Origin: Theocolax elegans
Lineage: Eukaryota; Arthropoda; Insecta; Hymenoptera; Cerocephalidae
Length of the DNA: 64,000 nucleotides
Reading direction: 5' to 3'
Assembly: GCA_026168455.1 (NCBI GenBank)
Contig: CM047431.1
Coordinates: 28,337,569-28,401,568, forward strand
The notes under the pieces were generated by a model, which worked only from the letters and a program-made list of their open reading frames with translations, searched no databases and was not told the origin of the DNA. Positions within the stretch are counted from its first letter, which is position 1. The number at the start of each line of letters is the position of its first letter. Made by a program: the position numbers and the translations under genes. This document shows, piece after piece, positions 52,681-64,000 of this stretch.

Positions 52681-53427
52681 ATGATTTAAAATTAATTTTA
52701 ATTAGAGAAAACTTTTCCTTTAACCCATGTTTTTCTTGTTGTATTAAACAAATAAAATTTTGGTATTTTTGGAATATTTTATATATTTTGCATTATCATA
52801 TGTATTTAATCGAAACTGTAAGGGTCGTATTATTATTCTTTTCTAAAGTTTGTTATTCTTTGTTTTCCTCAAAAATAATTTGTTGTTAATTTTCCTTATG
52901 CACTGCTAATCTAATTACTGTATGCGATCTTCCAGAAAGTGGTATTCTTCAATTCGCCAAGCGGATTCTATAGGACTTATATACCGCGAATCAATGTAAT
53001 CAGTAATTTCATGAAATATTTCATCCCTTTTTTTTGTAAAGCTATGTATGCTCTATCAGAACGTTTAAGTATATATTTATATTAATATTTTATACTCATT
53101 ATAGAATATGAAATTTTGATATTTATATGACAATTCTATTTTTTTTAGAGTGGCATTATAAGATACTCCCTGCTGGAAATGCTCATTTAATTCCGATTTA
53201 TACCGACAATTTTAGAGTCTTCGATTATCTGAATTAGGTCGGTTTACATCGTTTAAAAAAGAAGCCATATTAATGTATGTCATTATTGATATAGTGCATT
53301 GTCAGATATGTTTAGGATATGTGATTGAAATCTATCCGCGATAATCAGTTATATGACGGTGTCGCGTCCCAACGAAAATTATACTATTATTTTTCGTAAA
53401 ATGTTACTGCGTAGTATAGAACAAAAT

Positions 53428-54115
53428 TGAGGAGCTGGATGCAAGAACACGCCGAGCGCGGCGAATGGATAGAGGAGGCGGAGAGAATTAAGAATTGACG
53501 TCACCGTGACCAAATTTTTTAATTTGACGAATTTAATTTAAAAAAATACTGTCGTATGCAGAATTAAATGACGCAACTTTTTTCTATTTAATGTTTTTCT
53601 GTACGATGTGCAGATCAGATGAAAAAAATTAAGAACTGGAAATTTAGAAAACGGATTTTTAATCCATTTTTCAAAATTGAATCGCTGTAACTTTGACAAA
53701 TCTTAATGAAATTCCCTGATTTTTCGTAGATACTTAATATTTGAAGATAATTTCTTAATAATTTCAGCTTATTTGGATAACAAATTTCGCGCACACTAAT
53801 CAATATAAACAACGAAAAATCAGGGAATTTCATTAAGATTTGCCAAAGTTACAGCGATTCAATTTTGAAAAATGGATTAAAAATCCGTTTTCTAAATTTC
53901 CAGTTCTTAATTTTTTTCATCTGATCTGCACATCGTACAGAAAAACATTAAATAGAAAAAAGTTGCGTCATTTAATTCTGCATACGACAGTATTTTTTTA
54001 AATTAAATTCGTCAAATTAAAAAATTTGGTCACGGTGACGTCAATTTCTTAATTTCTCTCCGCCTCCTCTATCCATCGCCGCGCTCGGCGTGTTCTTGCA
54101 TCCAGCTCCTCAATT
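53428..54115. repeat. Segment B palindrome (unit 2)
   Basis: The plus half 53428-53815 is followed directly by the inverted half 53816-54115 (about 300 bp of arm). The end GAGGAGCTGGATGC is mirrored at 54100-54112. A ~110-bp spacer (TTGTTATCC... region, complement strand) is part of the plus half. It looks like a fold-back MITE within the array unit. Confidence 0.78.
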
Positions 54116-55228
54116 ACGACGTAGAAGACGAACGAAATAAGGTTGAAGAGAATGATTCTAAGTAAATGCAGTAATAAAAGCCTAATTTATAGAACTAAGG
54201 GACAGATAATTTACGAACATTCAAATGAAAAAAGAGACCGATACGTAGAGTTTAAAATATTATTCAAAGCCAATGCGCACATAAGCGAATAGAAACTCGA
54301 GCATTAGAAGGAAGCAGCAATTTAAGTAGCCAGAAAAAGGAACCGTTTTTTGGTAACGTCGCATGAAAATGAAAGCGGGAAAGTAGATTCTCCGTATTAT
54401 ACGAAGCGATACAGAAAATGTTACGGGATTCGATAATTTTTGGATCATGCACATCTAACGGTCTAATCGGGTGCAGCACAGAAAAATCGAGAACTATTTA
54501 CGCAATTTCCATCTAAAGCAAAGGTAAGACAAGTACAGATGCACAGATTTTTAGGGTATATAAAGAGGACCCAGAACGGACACAGCCACTCCTAGTGTTT
54601 CGTCTAAAGCTTCCGTAAGGCGAAGCTCTGCTAGTCAAGTCTTTAATTTTTATCCGAGACTTTAAAAAATACGCTCGGTCTTTAAAAAAATACGCATTCG
54701 AAGTCGAGAAAGATCTTATATTCGGGAATCGAGACGCATCGTTTGTATCTACGGGCCTTACTCAAGGAACTATGGCTTCGACATCTGGCAATCATCGAGC
54801 TCCGAACGCATACACATCTAACGTTGGCGCCCGCAGGTCCAGCTGGACATCACCAAGCCACTTGACGCCGCTACCTACGTTCGAGGCAGACCTTCATTCC
54901 TTACCATATATATATAACATAAATATTCCGCCACGGCCGTGTCTAAGATTGCAGCATTGAAGGCTATATATATATATAAATTCTCTCTCTCTATTGACAT
55001 ATACACATATACACAAATGCACGCGCGCCCACACACACTGCGCCGACACTCGAAATCCGTATCCGTTATAAATTATATCCAATTTATTTTTCCCGTTAGT
55101 TGCGGAGCCTACAAATATATGTTGATTATTGTAAACAAATTCATTCCTTTAATAACCTTTTGTTTCTAATAAATACATATTCGTTTATTTAAAATATTAT
55201 ATTATATAAATATATTAATACATTTTCT
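54116..55228 (+). promoter_or_regulatory. Segment C with TATA promoter and short ORF (unit 2)
   Basis: GGGTATATAAAGAGGACCC (about 54555) is a strong TATA-box context. It is followed by CACAGCCACTCCTAGTG and later by an ATG at 54772 opening a 62-codon frame (MASTSGNHRAPNAYTSNVG). The arrangement resembles a promoter, leader and gag-start of an LTR-type element or a captured 5' gene end, but no domain is recognised. (TA)n tracts occur near 54905 and 54967. Confidence 0.45.
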
Positions 55229-57323
55229 ACTCACTTATATATCCATGCAATTTTGAAATTTCATTAAAATCAATAACATTCAAGTTTGATGTATTTTTCG
55301 GATATCAATTCTCCTAAATTAATAATTTTTAAGAAACTTTTCAAATGTAATTCATATTTCATATTACCACTGTTAAACTTTGATTTTTCGTCGACCATTA
55401 CTGTTTCTAATAGAATTATCTAAAAAATGCAATAATGTATTTAATTTTCAAATCATTGTTGAAACGATCACGCTGGGGATTAGTGTGTGGCGTCAAAGAC
55501 AAATAAATGCTTGTTTAAAAGTATAAGAATAATAGTTTATTATAAGAATAAAAGGGCTTGGGTGCCAGCCGTGTACGGTCGCGGCGAATTTATATAAATG
55601 CTCGGCTGCGTGCGAGCCGCGACGACTTGCTGCGCGAGGGGGGGAGAAAAAGAGGCAAAATCACACTTACGGAAAAAGAGGAATACGGTGCACAGGCAAC
55701 AGCTTGCACCCACCTTTGCGACGTGGAGATCGTCCTATAGAAAGATCTGCTGCTAGATGCGGCTTCGTCGCTGCTTCGTTGCTCGGGCCCTACGTGCGCG
55801 CGGAGCTTCTCGTGTCGAGTCGTTCATCGGCCGCCATCGTCTCGCGCGCATCGTATAGTGAGTGCTCGCAGCCGTACCGATACAAAACACATGACTTCGC
55901 ATGGGCTGCTGCTTCCGAAGAGAACGGTATTCGTGGTGATGACATCTACGAGGTAATTATTTATCATCGTTACATTTATGTTCATTAATCGGCTAATTGG
56001 TTCTCCCTATTCCGGGGGTAGACAGGACGGCTCACCTCGGATCTTCGCTCTCACTCACTCTCACGGCGCCTGATCAGCTGGTGCACGTCGGGCCACCTGA
56101 CGCTGCTTTTCCTGAGTGCTACGTTGCTGCAGGGATTTCGGGCTGTTTCCTAGGTAAATAACTAACTCCCGAGGGAGTGCTTTTTATTTATAAATAGCTA
56201 GTATTTGAGAGTTATGGTAATGTTATGGCTACCATAACCTCACTTTCAATCCTGTTCTTGCTGCCAGTATCTGTGTGTAGCTACATACTTACTTGTGTCC
56301 TCCTAATCAAGCTTAAATCTAACTAATTATCTTTTACAGCTTCTTGGAGTCCTTTGCTGCAGCTCGGTGTTGCTCAGTGTGGCATCCTGGGCCTTCGTAT
56401 GCTGCTTGGTTTGACTCTGGTGCGATGCCTCCTTCAAGCAGTGTGATACTCTCCTGCGATGCTGTTGTGATTGTGTTGCTAGTGGGGAAGTGTTGGGTAT
56501 TTGGGATGGCTTGGGGTACGCTAGGTAGGTTCAGTATAGGTCAAGTGTGCTTAGCGACGTCAGGGTAGGTAGGATAGCATAGGTTGGGTCTCGCTCGCTT
56601 ATATATTTGACGGGTACAAAGTATCTTGTCACATTGTATATCATATGGATATTTGGAAAAGTGTTTGTTATGATACTTGATTAATATTTATTTTATCTTC
56701 AAACCATTTTGCATATTATTTCCAAGCATTACATTGAATTTTAGATTCGTTAGTATTATTTAATACAAATTTAAAATTTAACAAGTTTTATCAGTATTTC
56801 TGGACGTAATTTAAAAATTAATTTATGAAATGGTAGTCTTGGAAGCTTTAATGAATTTAAATATCATATTCGATAATTTAATTACATATTTTCATCACTT
56901 TAATCTGTACCTTTACCAGTTGCATAATCATTACATGACCGTCTTAAAATGCCGCGTCACCCGGTTTTTTCTTTATCGCTCGCTCCTTACCTTTTCACAC
57001 GTAAGAAGTAGAATTCAATTATTAATTTCGGATTAGAAATTGATTATGGATTTATGTAATAATTTTTCTCGTACTTCAATAATGAATAAATTCAATTAAT
57101 TTAGCTCGTCTTTTAACTTGATAAATATTAATATTTTTTTAATGTGTAAAATTATCTGATGGCTTCAATGGTTTGTAAGAAGCGTTTGTACAGAAGCAGG
57201 GCTTTTTGCCCCTGCAAACCCTGCTTTATTAATTACGAGGTCAAAAGCATGGATAACATTAAAAAACAAATAATGATTTTTTTCAGAATTTTTTACTAAC
57301 ATTTGAAGCCTTAAAACCATAAT

Positions 57324-58645
57324 TTAAAATCGCGCAGTACTGCCACTACAAAATTTGAAAACAAAAAATCTCATTAGATAAAGGTCTTTCTTCAAGCCGC
57401 CGACGAGATAGGGTCTTATCGAAGCGGCGGCCGAGATAGGGCTTTCTTCAAGTCGCCGCCGAGATAGGGTCTTATTGAAGCAACTGCCGAAATAGGTCTT
57501 TGTTCCACTCAGGCGTTGATTTGTTATAATAGAACCATAAATTTTTTCGCAAACATCATCAGTTTTCCATTGATCTTTAATTTTTAATGAGATTAGATTT
57601 CCTTCACCAATTTTTAATAAAAATTTTGAAAAACCTTTACCACATGATCCCATATTTTTATTTAATTTTAAAACAGTGAATTTCGGTCATAAATAAATAT
57701 TTTATAGATTCGTTTACTATTGAATTTCGACAACCTTTTTTAATAACAGATAAAATTTGTCTGAATTCACCTCTCAAAATTATTAATTTACCTGCGAATG
57801 GAATTTTTTCAATTGAACAACAATCTCTTAAAGTTTCATCTACAATTTGTAATACTTTTTTAGATATCATAGATGCTCCGTTCCAAATTATAATGTCACA
57901 TTCATGAAATTTCTTTTATCTGATTTTAATTTTAAAAGTGTTGTTTCTATATTTAATAAATCTAGCCGTAGTTTAAAAGTTCTGTGACTCGTCATACCTT
58001 CTAGTAGTAAAATTGATGCAATACCAGTCCAAGCCATAAATATAACATGTTTTTCCTTGCCCTAAATAATAATAAACAATTGTTTTATAAAGAAAAGTTT
58101 TTGCTGTTCCACCAGGTCCATCAATAATAATCATGTTTACTTACTGGTTAATCATATTACTTGACTGTGTAATGTGAATAAATATTTTATTTTGATATTG
58201 ATTAAGTTTATTTTTATAATTAATAAATAATTTCATATTTGTGTCTCTCATTAATTTTGTAGTATTTAAATCTACTTCATTTTTAGTATTAATAATTTCT
58301 GGTAATCCAAAATCGGAAATAGAAAGATGTTCTAAATTTAAAATTTTATTAATATGTTTTAAAGCATTACATTCCTTGTTATCTTTAAAATCTTCGCATA
58401 AAAATCTTTTTAAAATTATCTCATATTTTACAGGTTGAATATGAAGTATCAGCAATTGAAAACCATGAAAAAATTTTCTAAATTCTTTCGGCATCATAAT
58501 ACTTAATGCATCCTCAAAAATCTTTAAAATTTGTTCATCGGTTTCTACTAATCCTATCGATATAGCTGCTTCTTTAAATGTTTTATATAAAATATTATCA
58601 TGTGTTTTCAAGTCATTAAAAGATGTCATTCCTTTTTTATGATTT
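57324..58645 (-). pseudogene. Helitron helicase remnant, unit 3
   Basis: The best preserved of the three. 58629-58141 (MTSFNDLKTHDNILYKTFKE), Walker A near 58083-58127, 57870-57658 (DCCSIEKIPFAGKLIILRGE) and 57653-57324 (MGSCGKGFSKFLLKIGEGNL) follow in order. One extra T near 57541 keeps the last frame open longer than in unit 1. No Rep nuclease motif was found. Confidence 0.85.
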
Positions 58646-59388
58646 AAAATTAATTTTAATTAGAGAAAACTTTTCCTTTAACCCATGTTTTTCTTGTTGT
58701 ATTAAACAAATAAAATTTTGGTATTTTGGAATATTTTATATATTTTGCATTATCATATGTATTTAATCGAAACTGTAAGGGTCGTATTATTATTCTTTTC
58801 TAAAGTTTGTTATTCTTTGTTTTCCTCAAAAATAATTTGTTGTTAATTTTCCTTATGCACTGCTAATCTAATTACTGTATGCGATCTTCCAGAAAGTGGT
58901 AATTCTTCAATTCGCCAAGCGGATTCTATAGGACTTATATACCGCGAATCAATGTAATCAGTAATTTCATGAAATATTTCATCCCTTTTTTTTGTAAAGC
59001 TATGTATGCTCTATCAGAACGTTTAAGTATATATTTATATTAATATTTTATACTCATTATAGAATATGAAATTTTGATATTTATATGACAATTCTATTTT
59101 TTTTAGAGTGGCATTATAAGATACTCCCTGCTGGAAATGCTCATTTAATTCCGATTTATACCGACAATTTTAGAGTCTTCGATTATCTGAATTAGTCGGT
59201 TTACATCGTTTAAAAAAGAAGCCATATTAATGTATGTCATTATTGATATATGTGCATTGTCAGATATTGTTTAGGATTATGTGATTGAAATCTATCCGCG
59301 ATAATCAGTTATATGACGGTGTCGCGTCCCAACGAAAATTATACTATTATTTTTCGTAAAATGTACTGCGTAGTATAGAATAAAATTG

Positions 59389-59840
59389 AGGAGCTGGATT
59401 TTTCGTTGTTTATATTGATTAGTGTGCGCGAAATTTGTTATCCAAATAAGCTGAAATTATTAAGAAATTCGCGAAATTTGTTATCCAAATAAGCTGAAAT
59501 TATTAAGAAATTATCTTCAAATATTAAGTATCTGTACGAAAAATCAGGGAATTTCATTAAGATTTGTCAAAGTTACAGCGATTCAATTTTGAAAAATGGA
59601 TTAAAAATCCGTTTTCTAAATTTCCAGTTCTTAATTTTTTTCATCTGATCTGCACATCGTACAGAAAAACATTAAATAGAAAAAAGTTGCGTCATTTAAT
59701 TCTGCATACGACAGTATTTTTTTAAATTAAATTCGTCAAATTAAAAAATTTGGTCACGGTGACGTCAATTTCTTAATTTCTCTCCGCCTCCTCTATCCAT
59801 TCGCCGCGCTCGGCGTGTTCTTGCATCCAGCTCCTCAATT
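59389..59840 (-). repeat. Segment B, inverted orientation (unit 3)
   Basis: Begins TTTTTCGTTGTTTATATTG, the reverse complement of the distal end seen in units 1 and 2, and runs out at CCAGCTCCTCAATT. A 46-bp stretch around CGCGAAATTTGTTATCC is duplicated in tandem at about 59427-59515. Confidence 0.75.
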
Positions 59841-60957
59841 ACGACGTAGAAGACGAACGAAATAAGGTTGATAGAGAATGATTCTAAGTAAATGCAGTAA
59901 TAAAAAGCCTAATTTATAGAACTAAGGACAGATTAATTTACGAACATTTCAAATGAAAAAGAGACCGATACGTAGAGTTTAAAATATTATTCAAAGCCAA
60001 TGCGCACATAAGCGAATAGAAACTCGAGCATTAGAAGGAAGCAGCAATTTAAGTAGCCAAGAAAAAGGAACCGTTTTTTGGTAACGTCGCAGAAATGAAA
60101 GCGGGAAAGTAGATTCTCCGTATTAACTACGAAGCGATACAGAAAATGTACGGGATTCGATAATTTTTGGATCATGCACATCTAACGGTCTAATCGGGTG
60201 CAAGCACAGAAAAATCGAGAACTATTTACGCAATTTCCATCTAAAGCAAAGCGTAAGACAAGTACAGATGCACAGATTTTTAGGGTATATAAAGAGGACC
60301 CAGAACGGACACAGCCACTCCTAGTGTTTCGTCTAAAGCTTCCGTAAGGCGAAGCTCTGCTAGTCAAGTCTTTAATTTTTATCCGAGACTTTAAAAAATA
60401 CGCTCGGTCTTTAAAAAAATACGCATTCGAAGTCGAGAAAGATCTTATATTCGGGAATCGAGACGCATCGTTTGTATCTACGGGCCTTACTCAAGGAACT
60501 ATGGCTTCGACATCTGGCAATCATCGAGCTCCGAACGCATACACATCTAACGTTGGCGCCCGCAGGTCCAGCTGGACATCACCAAGCCACTTGACGCCGC
60601 TACCTACGTTCGAGGCAGACCTTCATTCCTTACCATATATATATATAACATAAATATTCCGCCACGGCCGTGTCTAAGATTGCAGCATTGAAGGCTATAT
60701 ATATATATAAATTCTCTCTCTCTATTGACATATACACATATACACAAATGCACGCGCGCCCACACACACTGCGCCGACACTCGAAATCCGTATCCGTTAT
60801 AAATTATATCCAATTTATTTTTCCCGTTAGTTGCGGAGCCTACAAATATATGTTGATTATTGTAAACAAATTCATTCCTTTAATAACCTTTTGTTTCTAA
60901 TAAATACATATTCGTTTATTTAAAATATTATATTATATAAATATATTAATACATTTT
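59841..60957 (+). promoter_or_regulatory. Segment C with TATA promoter and short ORF (unit 3)
   Basis: Copy of 54116-55228: TATATAAAGAGGACCC near 60286 and ATG at 60501. Small indels near the start differ from unit 2. Confidence 0.45.
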
Positions 60958-61148
60958 CTACTCACTTATATATCCATGCATTTTGAAATTGCATTAAAAT
61001 CAATAACACTTAAATTTGATGTAATCTTTCGGATATCAAATTTTCCTAAATTATTAATTTTGAAAAAACTTTTGGAATGTTAATCGTATTTTATATTGCT
61101 ACTGTAACAATTTTTTTTGCCATTACTGTTTCTAATAGAATTATCTTA

Positions 61149-61635
61149 AACTAGGTGGACGGCCTTCCCTGCGCGCTGCCGCGCGCCAATCCCCCGTGCG
61201 CTTCGCGCGTAAGTTTCTATTAAAAACTTATAAGGCACGACCGAATGCAGGTTACGCTTCGCGCTCGCACCATCAATGATACCCATTACTGTAATTTTTA
61301 CAATTAATATATGTTCCTCGAAATAGATTTTTCATAAGCATTTTAATTTTTAAGCTTTTGAACTTTTAAGTAATATATTATTTAGCAAAGATAATTGCAT
61401 CTATGTAACTTTTACTGGGAACCTGTTTTTTGTCTATATCAGTATTTTTTATCTATTATAATTGTCAGTAAACTGCTCGTAATGAAGTATTTATACAATG
61501 TACATAAACGAGAATAATAATATTAAATTTTGGGTTTTTATTTAATTCATCGATCCGTAGAGGGTAGAGATATTATCCCATCCAATAACAAATCGATGAA
61601 TGAGCATTGATTCGTCGAGTTGATTTATTACTTGA
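61149..61635. other. Unassigned DNA after the array
   Basis: Opens with a GC-rich TGCGCGCTGCCGCGCGCC stretch (about 61175) including CGCTTCGCGCG; then AT-rich. No gene seen. Confidence 0.4.
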
Positions 61636-62250
61636 AACCCCTTATGATTGTGAGACCACTTCAATTCAGTGACGTAGTTCAAAGAAAAAACAAATTCTCT
61701 TATCCCGCGTCACTTTACGAATTGAGAAGTATTCACAATCTAGGTCTAAAAATCTCCAATTGCATTCAGTGACGTAGGTCTGAGAGAATAGTACATTTCG
61801 ATACTAGTGCGCAAAATAGGTGATTCCCACACGAGTCACCTATGCGCACGTGTATCGTATACTATTTTTCCTAACGAATTGCGCAAAGATTTCATTTTGT
61901 GCTGACATTTGAGCGAGCGAGATAGTACATTGCTGCAATAGTGGGTAAAATAAAATTTTCCTGCAACAGGACTCACAATTATAAGAGAAAAAATTATTTC
62001 ACCCAGAACCGATGTTTGCGCCCGAGCAAAGCGAGGGTGAAAAGGTGGTACGGGGTTGAAATCACTTTGTCTCTGATAATTTTGAGCACTATTGCAGGAA
62101 AAGCTTATTTTGCGCACTAGTGCGGGATTGTACTATTTTGCGCACTCAAATGCGTGCACAAAATCGAATTTTGCGCACGGAGTTAAGAGAAACCAAATCT
62201 CTCATCACGCGTCACCTTAAGAATGCCATTAAGATCCCTAAGACCTAATA
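61636..62250. repeat. Direct repeats around CGCGTCAC and TTTTGCGCAC
   Basis: 61678-61735 (AAATTCTCTTATCCCGCGTC) matches 62183-62235 (AAATCTCTCATCACGCGTC) in the same orientation. TTTTGCGCAC occurs at 62107, 62143 and 62170 and as related forms near 61808. CATTCAGTGACGTAG-like phrases occur at 61666 and 61764. It suggests a short nonautonomous element; family unknown. Confidence 0.5.
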
Positions 62251-63049
62251 AGAGGTTGCCATATATAGGTAGTTTGATAACATAATTAAAAAAAAGAGAT
62301 CAATTACAATCAAATAAAATGAGTTTATTTTATATTCATGTAGGATGTTAGAAGAACGCCCTTACATGACTTGATAACGGAACTCATAGTTATAGTACAT
62401 GAGACATGACCAGCGCGGAGAGGCCGCTTGACCTGCTTGTCGTCCTCGACGAAAATGCTGCTGAGGCAGCGAGAGCCGTTGGTTTTGTCAAGGCTTGGCA
62501 GAGGTGGAGGAACTCTCTACTCAGGATCTAAGTCTCCCACCATCGGCATGTTATGTACACGCATCGATATGTGCGTGTATTAGCTTATGACGTCGTATAC
62601 TGGCTGTTCGTCTATATTTTCTTATAATAGATAATAAATGTATTAATTATTATATTGTTTAAATATAATACTTGTAGTGTGTTGTTTTACAAGATGCATT
62701 ATTTATGCATAGATATAGTTACGCTAGTGCTATATAATTGTAAAACTTACAGTTTTATTGAAAATTGGTTTAATGCCAATTTTCATTGTAAATTATAATA
62801 AATAATAATTTCAAAAGTTATATTTTGGTGTAGTTACACTCAAAATATTTAACTGAGTTTAAATAATTAATAAAATTTGTTTAATTAATTATTTATTAAC
62901 AACTTTGTCATTTTTGGTGTTATCAAATTGATGTTTTAACCAAAAATGGCAAATATGTAAAAAAAAATAATAAAATTATAAATTTTACAATTTTTCACAT
63001 TTTAATGTTTAATTTAATTATTTAAACATTAAAAGTGAAATAAAAAAAT
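62251..63049. other. AT-rich DNA, no gene seen
   Basis: A GC-richer patch at 62400-62560 (GCTGCTGAGGCAGCGAGAG) has no recognisable frame. The remainder is simple AT-rich sequence. Confidence 0.5.
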
Positions 63050-63125
63050 CTGCACTGGTCGGGGATCGAACCCCGTCGTAGCGCGTATCAGTCGGATACT
63101 CTACGGCTTGACTATCTTAGTCTCT
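63050..63125 (-). tRNA. tRNA-like sequence / tRNA pseudogene or SINE head
   Basis: Minus strand: box A-like TAGTCAAGCCGTAGAG (63099-63114) and a perfect box B GGTTCGATCCC (63062-63072), followed 14 bp downstream by a T7 run typical of a pol III terminator. Acceptor, anticodon and T stems do not fold into a full cloverleaf, so a working tRNA is unlikely. Confidence 0.5.
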
Positions 63126-63289
63126 TATACGAGAAGATCCGATATGTCTACATTAGGTAATAGGCAGTATTAGCTTATGTAGCAATGCTTTTTATGCTAT
63201 TTAGCTAAAATAAAAGCTTGAAATTTTGTATATCAAGTTTGGGATGTAACAGTATATTTGTTTGCAAAGCCCCATAAATTATATATGTC

Positions 63290-64000
63290 GGAAAAAAATA
63301 CTTTAAAAATTACTTCTTCTATGCATTTTTTAATTAAACAATGGACCGCAATATTGGATGAATAATCGGTAAGTAATAATATTTGCTTTTGTACTCGTAA
63401 TAATTATTTTTATTACAATAAAATAAATATATTTTAAATATAAATAAAGTTTTTAAGTTAATTTTCTATATTATAAATTTATACTTTTATTATAATTATT
63501 TTTAGTGTAATTATAAAAACATGAATATAAATATTAGTGAAAAGTATAAATACACAATATATAATTATTCGAAAAATTTTTATTTTTATTTTATAGGGTT
63601 TTTGATGTTCAAATTTGGTGGTTACACTTCAAAAATTTTTTCTTCTTTGCATTTTTAAATTAAACAATGGGCAGCAATATTGGATGAATAATGGGTAAGT
63701 AATAATATTTACTTTTGCATACTTATTAATTAGTTTTGTAAAGAGAAACGTAAAATACATTTATTAATTTATTCATTATAATAATATAATTATATTTTTT
63801 TGTTGTTAATTTATAAGTAGATTTATGTATTTAAAAAATAATGTAATATATTAGCATATCATATTTTTGGTTGATTTGTAAATTTAATTTTCTATATTAT
63901 AAATTTATATTTTTATTATAATTATTTTGCGTGTAATCCTAAAAAAAAATAATGAATAAAAATGCATACAAATATTATAATATATATACATTTTGTGTAC
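63290..64000. repeat. Two-copy tandem repeat with splice-donor-like core
   Basis: AAACAATGGACCGCAATATT (63338) recurs with two changes at 63663. Both are followed by GGATGAATAATSGGTAAGTA and a similar AT-rich tail; a second shared block (TTTTCTATATTATAAATTTA) occurs at 63463 and 63889. The second copy runs to the window edge. Confidence 0.65.

Larger units (their letters stand above)
44335..61148. repeat. Tandem array of 5-6 kb units (segments A, B, C)
   Basis: Segment A (~4.2 kb) is at 44335-48493, 49282-53427 and 55229-59388, with a diverged partial copy at 60958-61148. Segment B (palindromic block) is at 48494-48886, 53428-54115 and 59389-59840. Segment C (~1.1 kb) is at 54116-55228 and 59841-60957. 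The second unit is entered through a duplicated LTR fragment (48887-49281) in place of segment C. Diverged edges (C-like at 35165-35332, A-like at 60958-61148) suggest an old flanking copy with recent internal duplication. Repeats of nearly identical long units may also be an assembly product. Confidence 0.85.

Noticed and set aside
63050..63125. Functional tRNA gene.
   Set aside because: Box B and a terminator are present, but the acceptor, anticodon and T stems do not pair properly.

Overview
The window is eukaryotic, AT-rich and almost entirely built from nested transposable elements. The element types (hammerhead-bearing Penelope-like elements, Ty3/gypsy LTR elements, an R1-clade-like non-LTR retrotransposon, Helitron helicase remnants, hAT-like ends, fold-back MITEs, tRNA- and 5S-like SINEs) fit an insect, possibly a hymenopteran; no host coding gene could be identified, so the species assignment is inference.

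Layout. 1-2.94 kb: 3' part of a decayed Penelope-like element (PLE) ending in a hammerhead ribozyme. 3.6-4.7 kb: a Helitron helicase scrap, a tRNA-type SINE and an antisense PLE scrap. 5.34-17.76 kb: a PLE inserted as a large inverted dimer, flanked by a 13-bp direct repeat. Its left arm is split by a Ty3/gypsy element (5536-11994, CATA target duplication). The gypsy carries a canonical A_AAA_AAC frameshift site between gag and pol and two internal tandem duplications, one of which duplicates RT/RNase H. 17.8-21.2 kb: mostly unassigned DNA, with a hAT/BED-finger-like exon, a 5S-like SINE and hairpins. 21.28-32.74 kb: a region bounded by inverted repeats with hAT-like CAGGGATC ends and near-identical 8-bp flanks. 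It contains a full-length non-LTR element with an intact 1168-aa EN/RT protein and 16-bp target duplications, G-rich minisatellites and another inverted-terminal PLE with two ribozymes. 33.07-33.33 kb: a tiny hammerhead-bearing inverted repeat. 35.34-44.33 kb: a decayed minus-strand LTR element (ACTC target duplication, PBS and PPT visible), itself hit by a 0.95-kb fold-back element and a roughly 1-kb foreign insert.

44.3-61.1 kb: a tandem array of roughly 5-6 kb units, each carrying Helitron helicase remnants, a possible three-exon transcription unit, a palindromic block and (in two units) a TATA-type promoter segment. The LTR element is inserted into the array, and its empty site is preserved between later units. 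The middle copy differs from the others mainly by one-base homopolymer indels, so assembly or read error must be considered. 61.15-64 kb: AT-rich DNA with direct repeats and a tRNA-like sequence.

Working logic: the retroelements supply RT, endonuclease and integrase. The PLE ends supply self-cleaving RNA motifs. Most copies are dead; the non-LTR ORF is the only long intact one, and the gypsy is intact apart from duplications and one base lost from an A-run.
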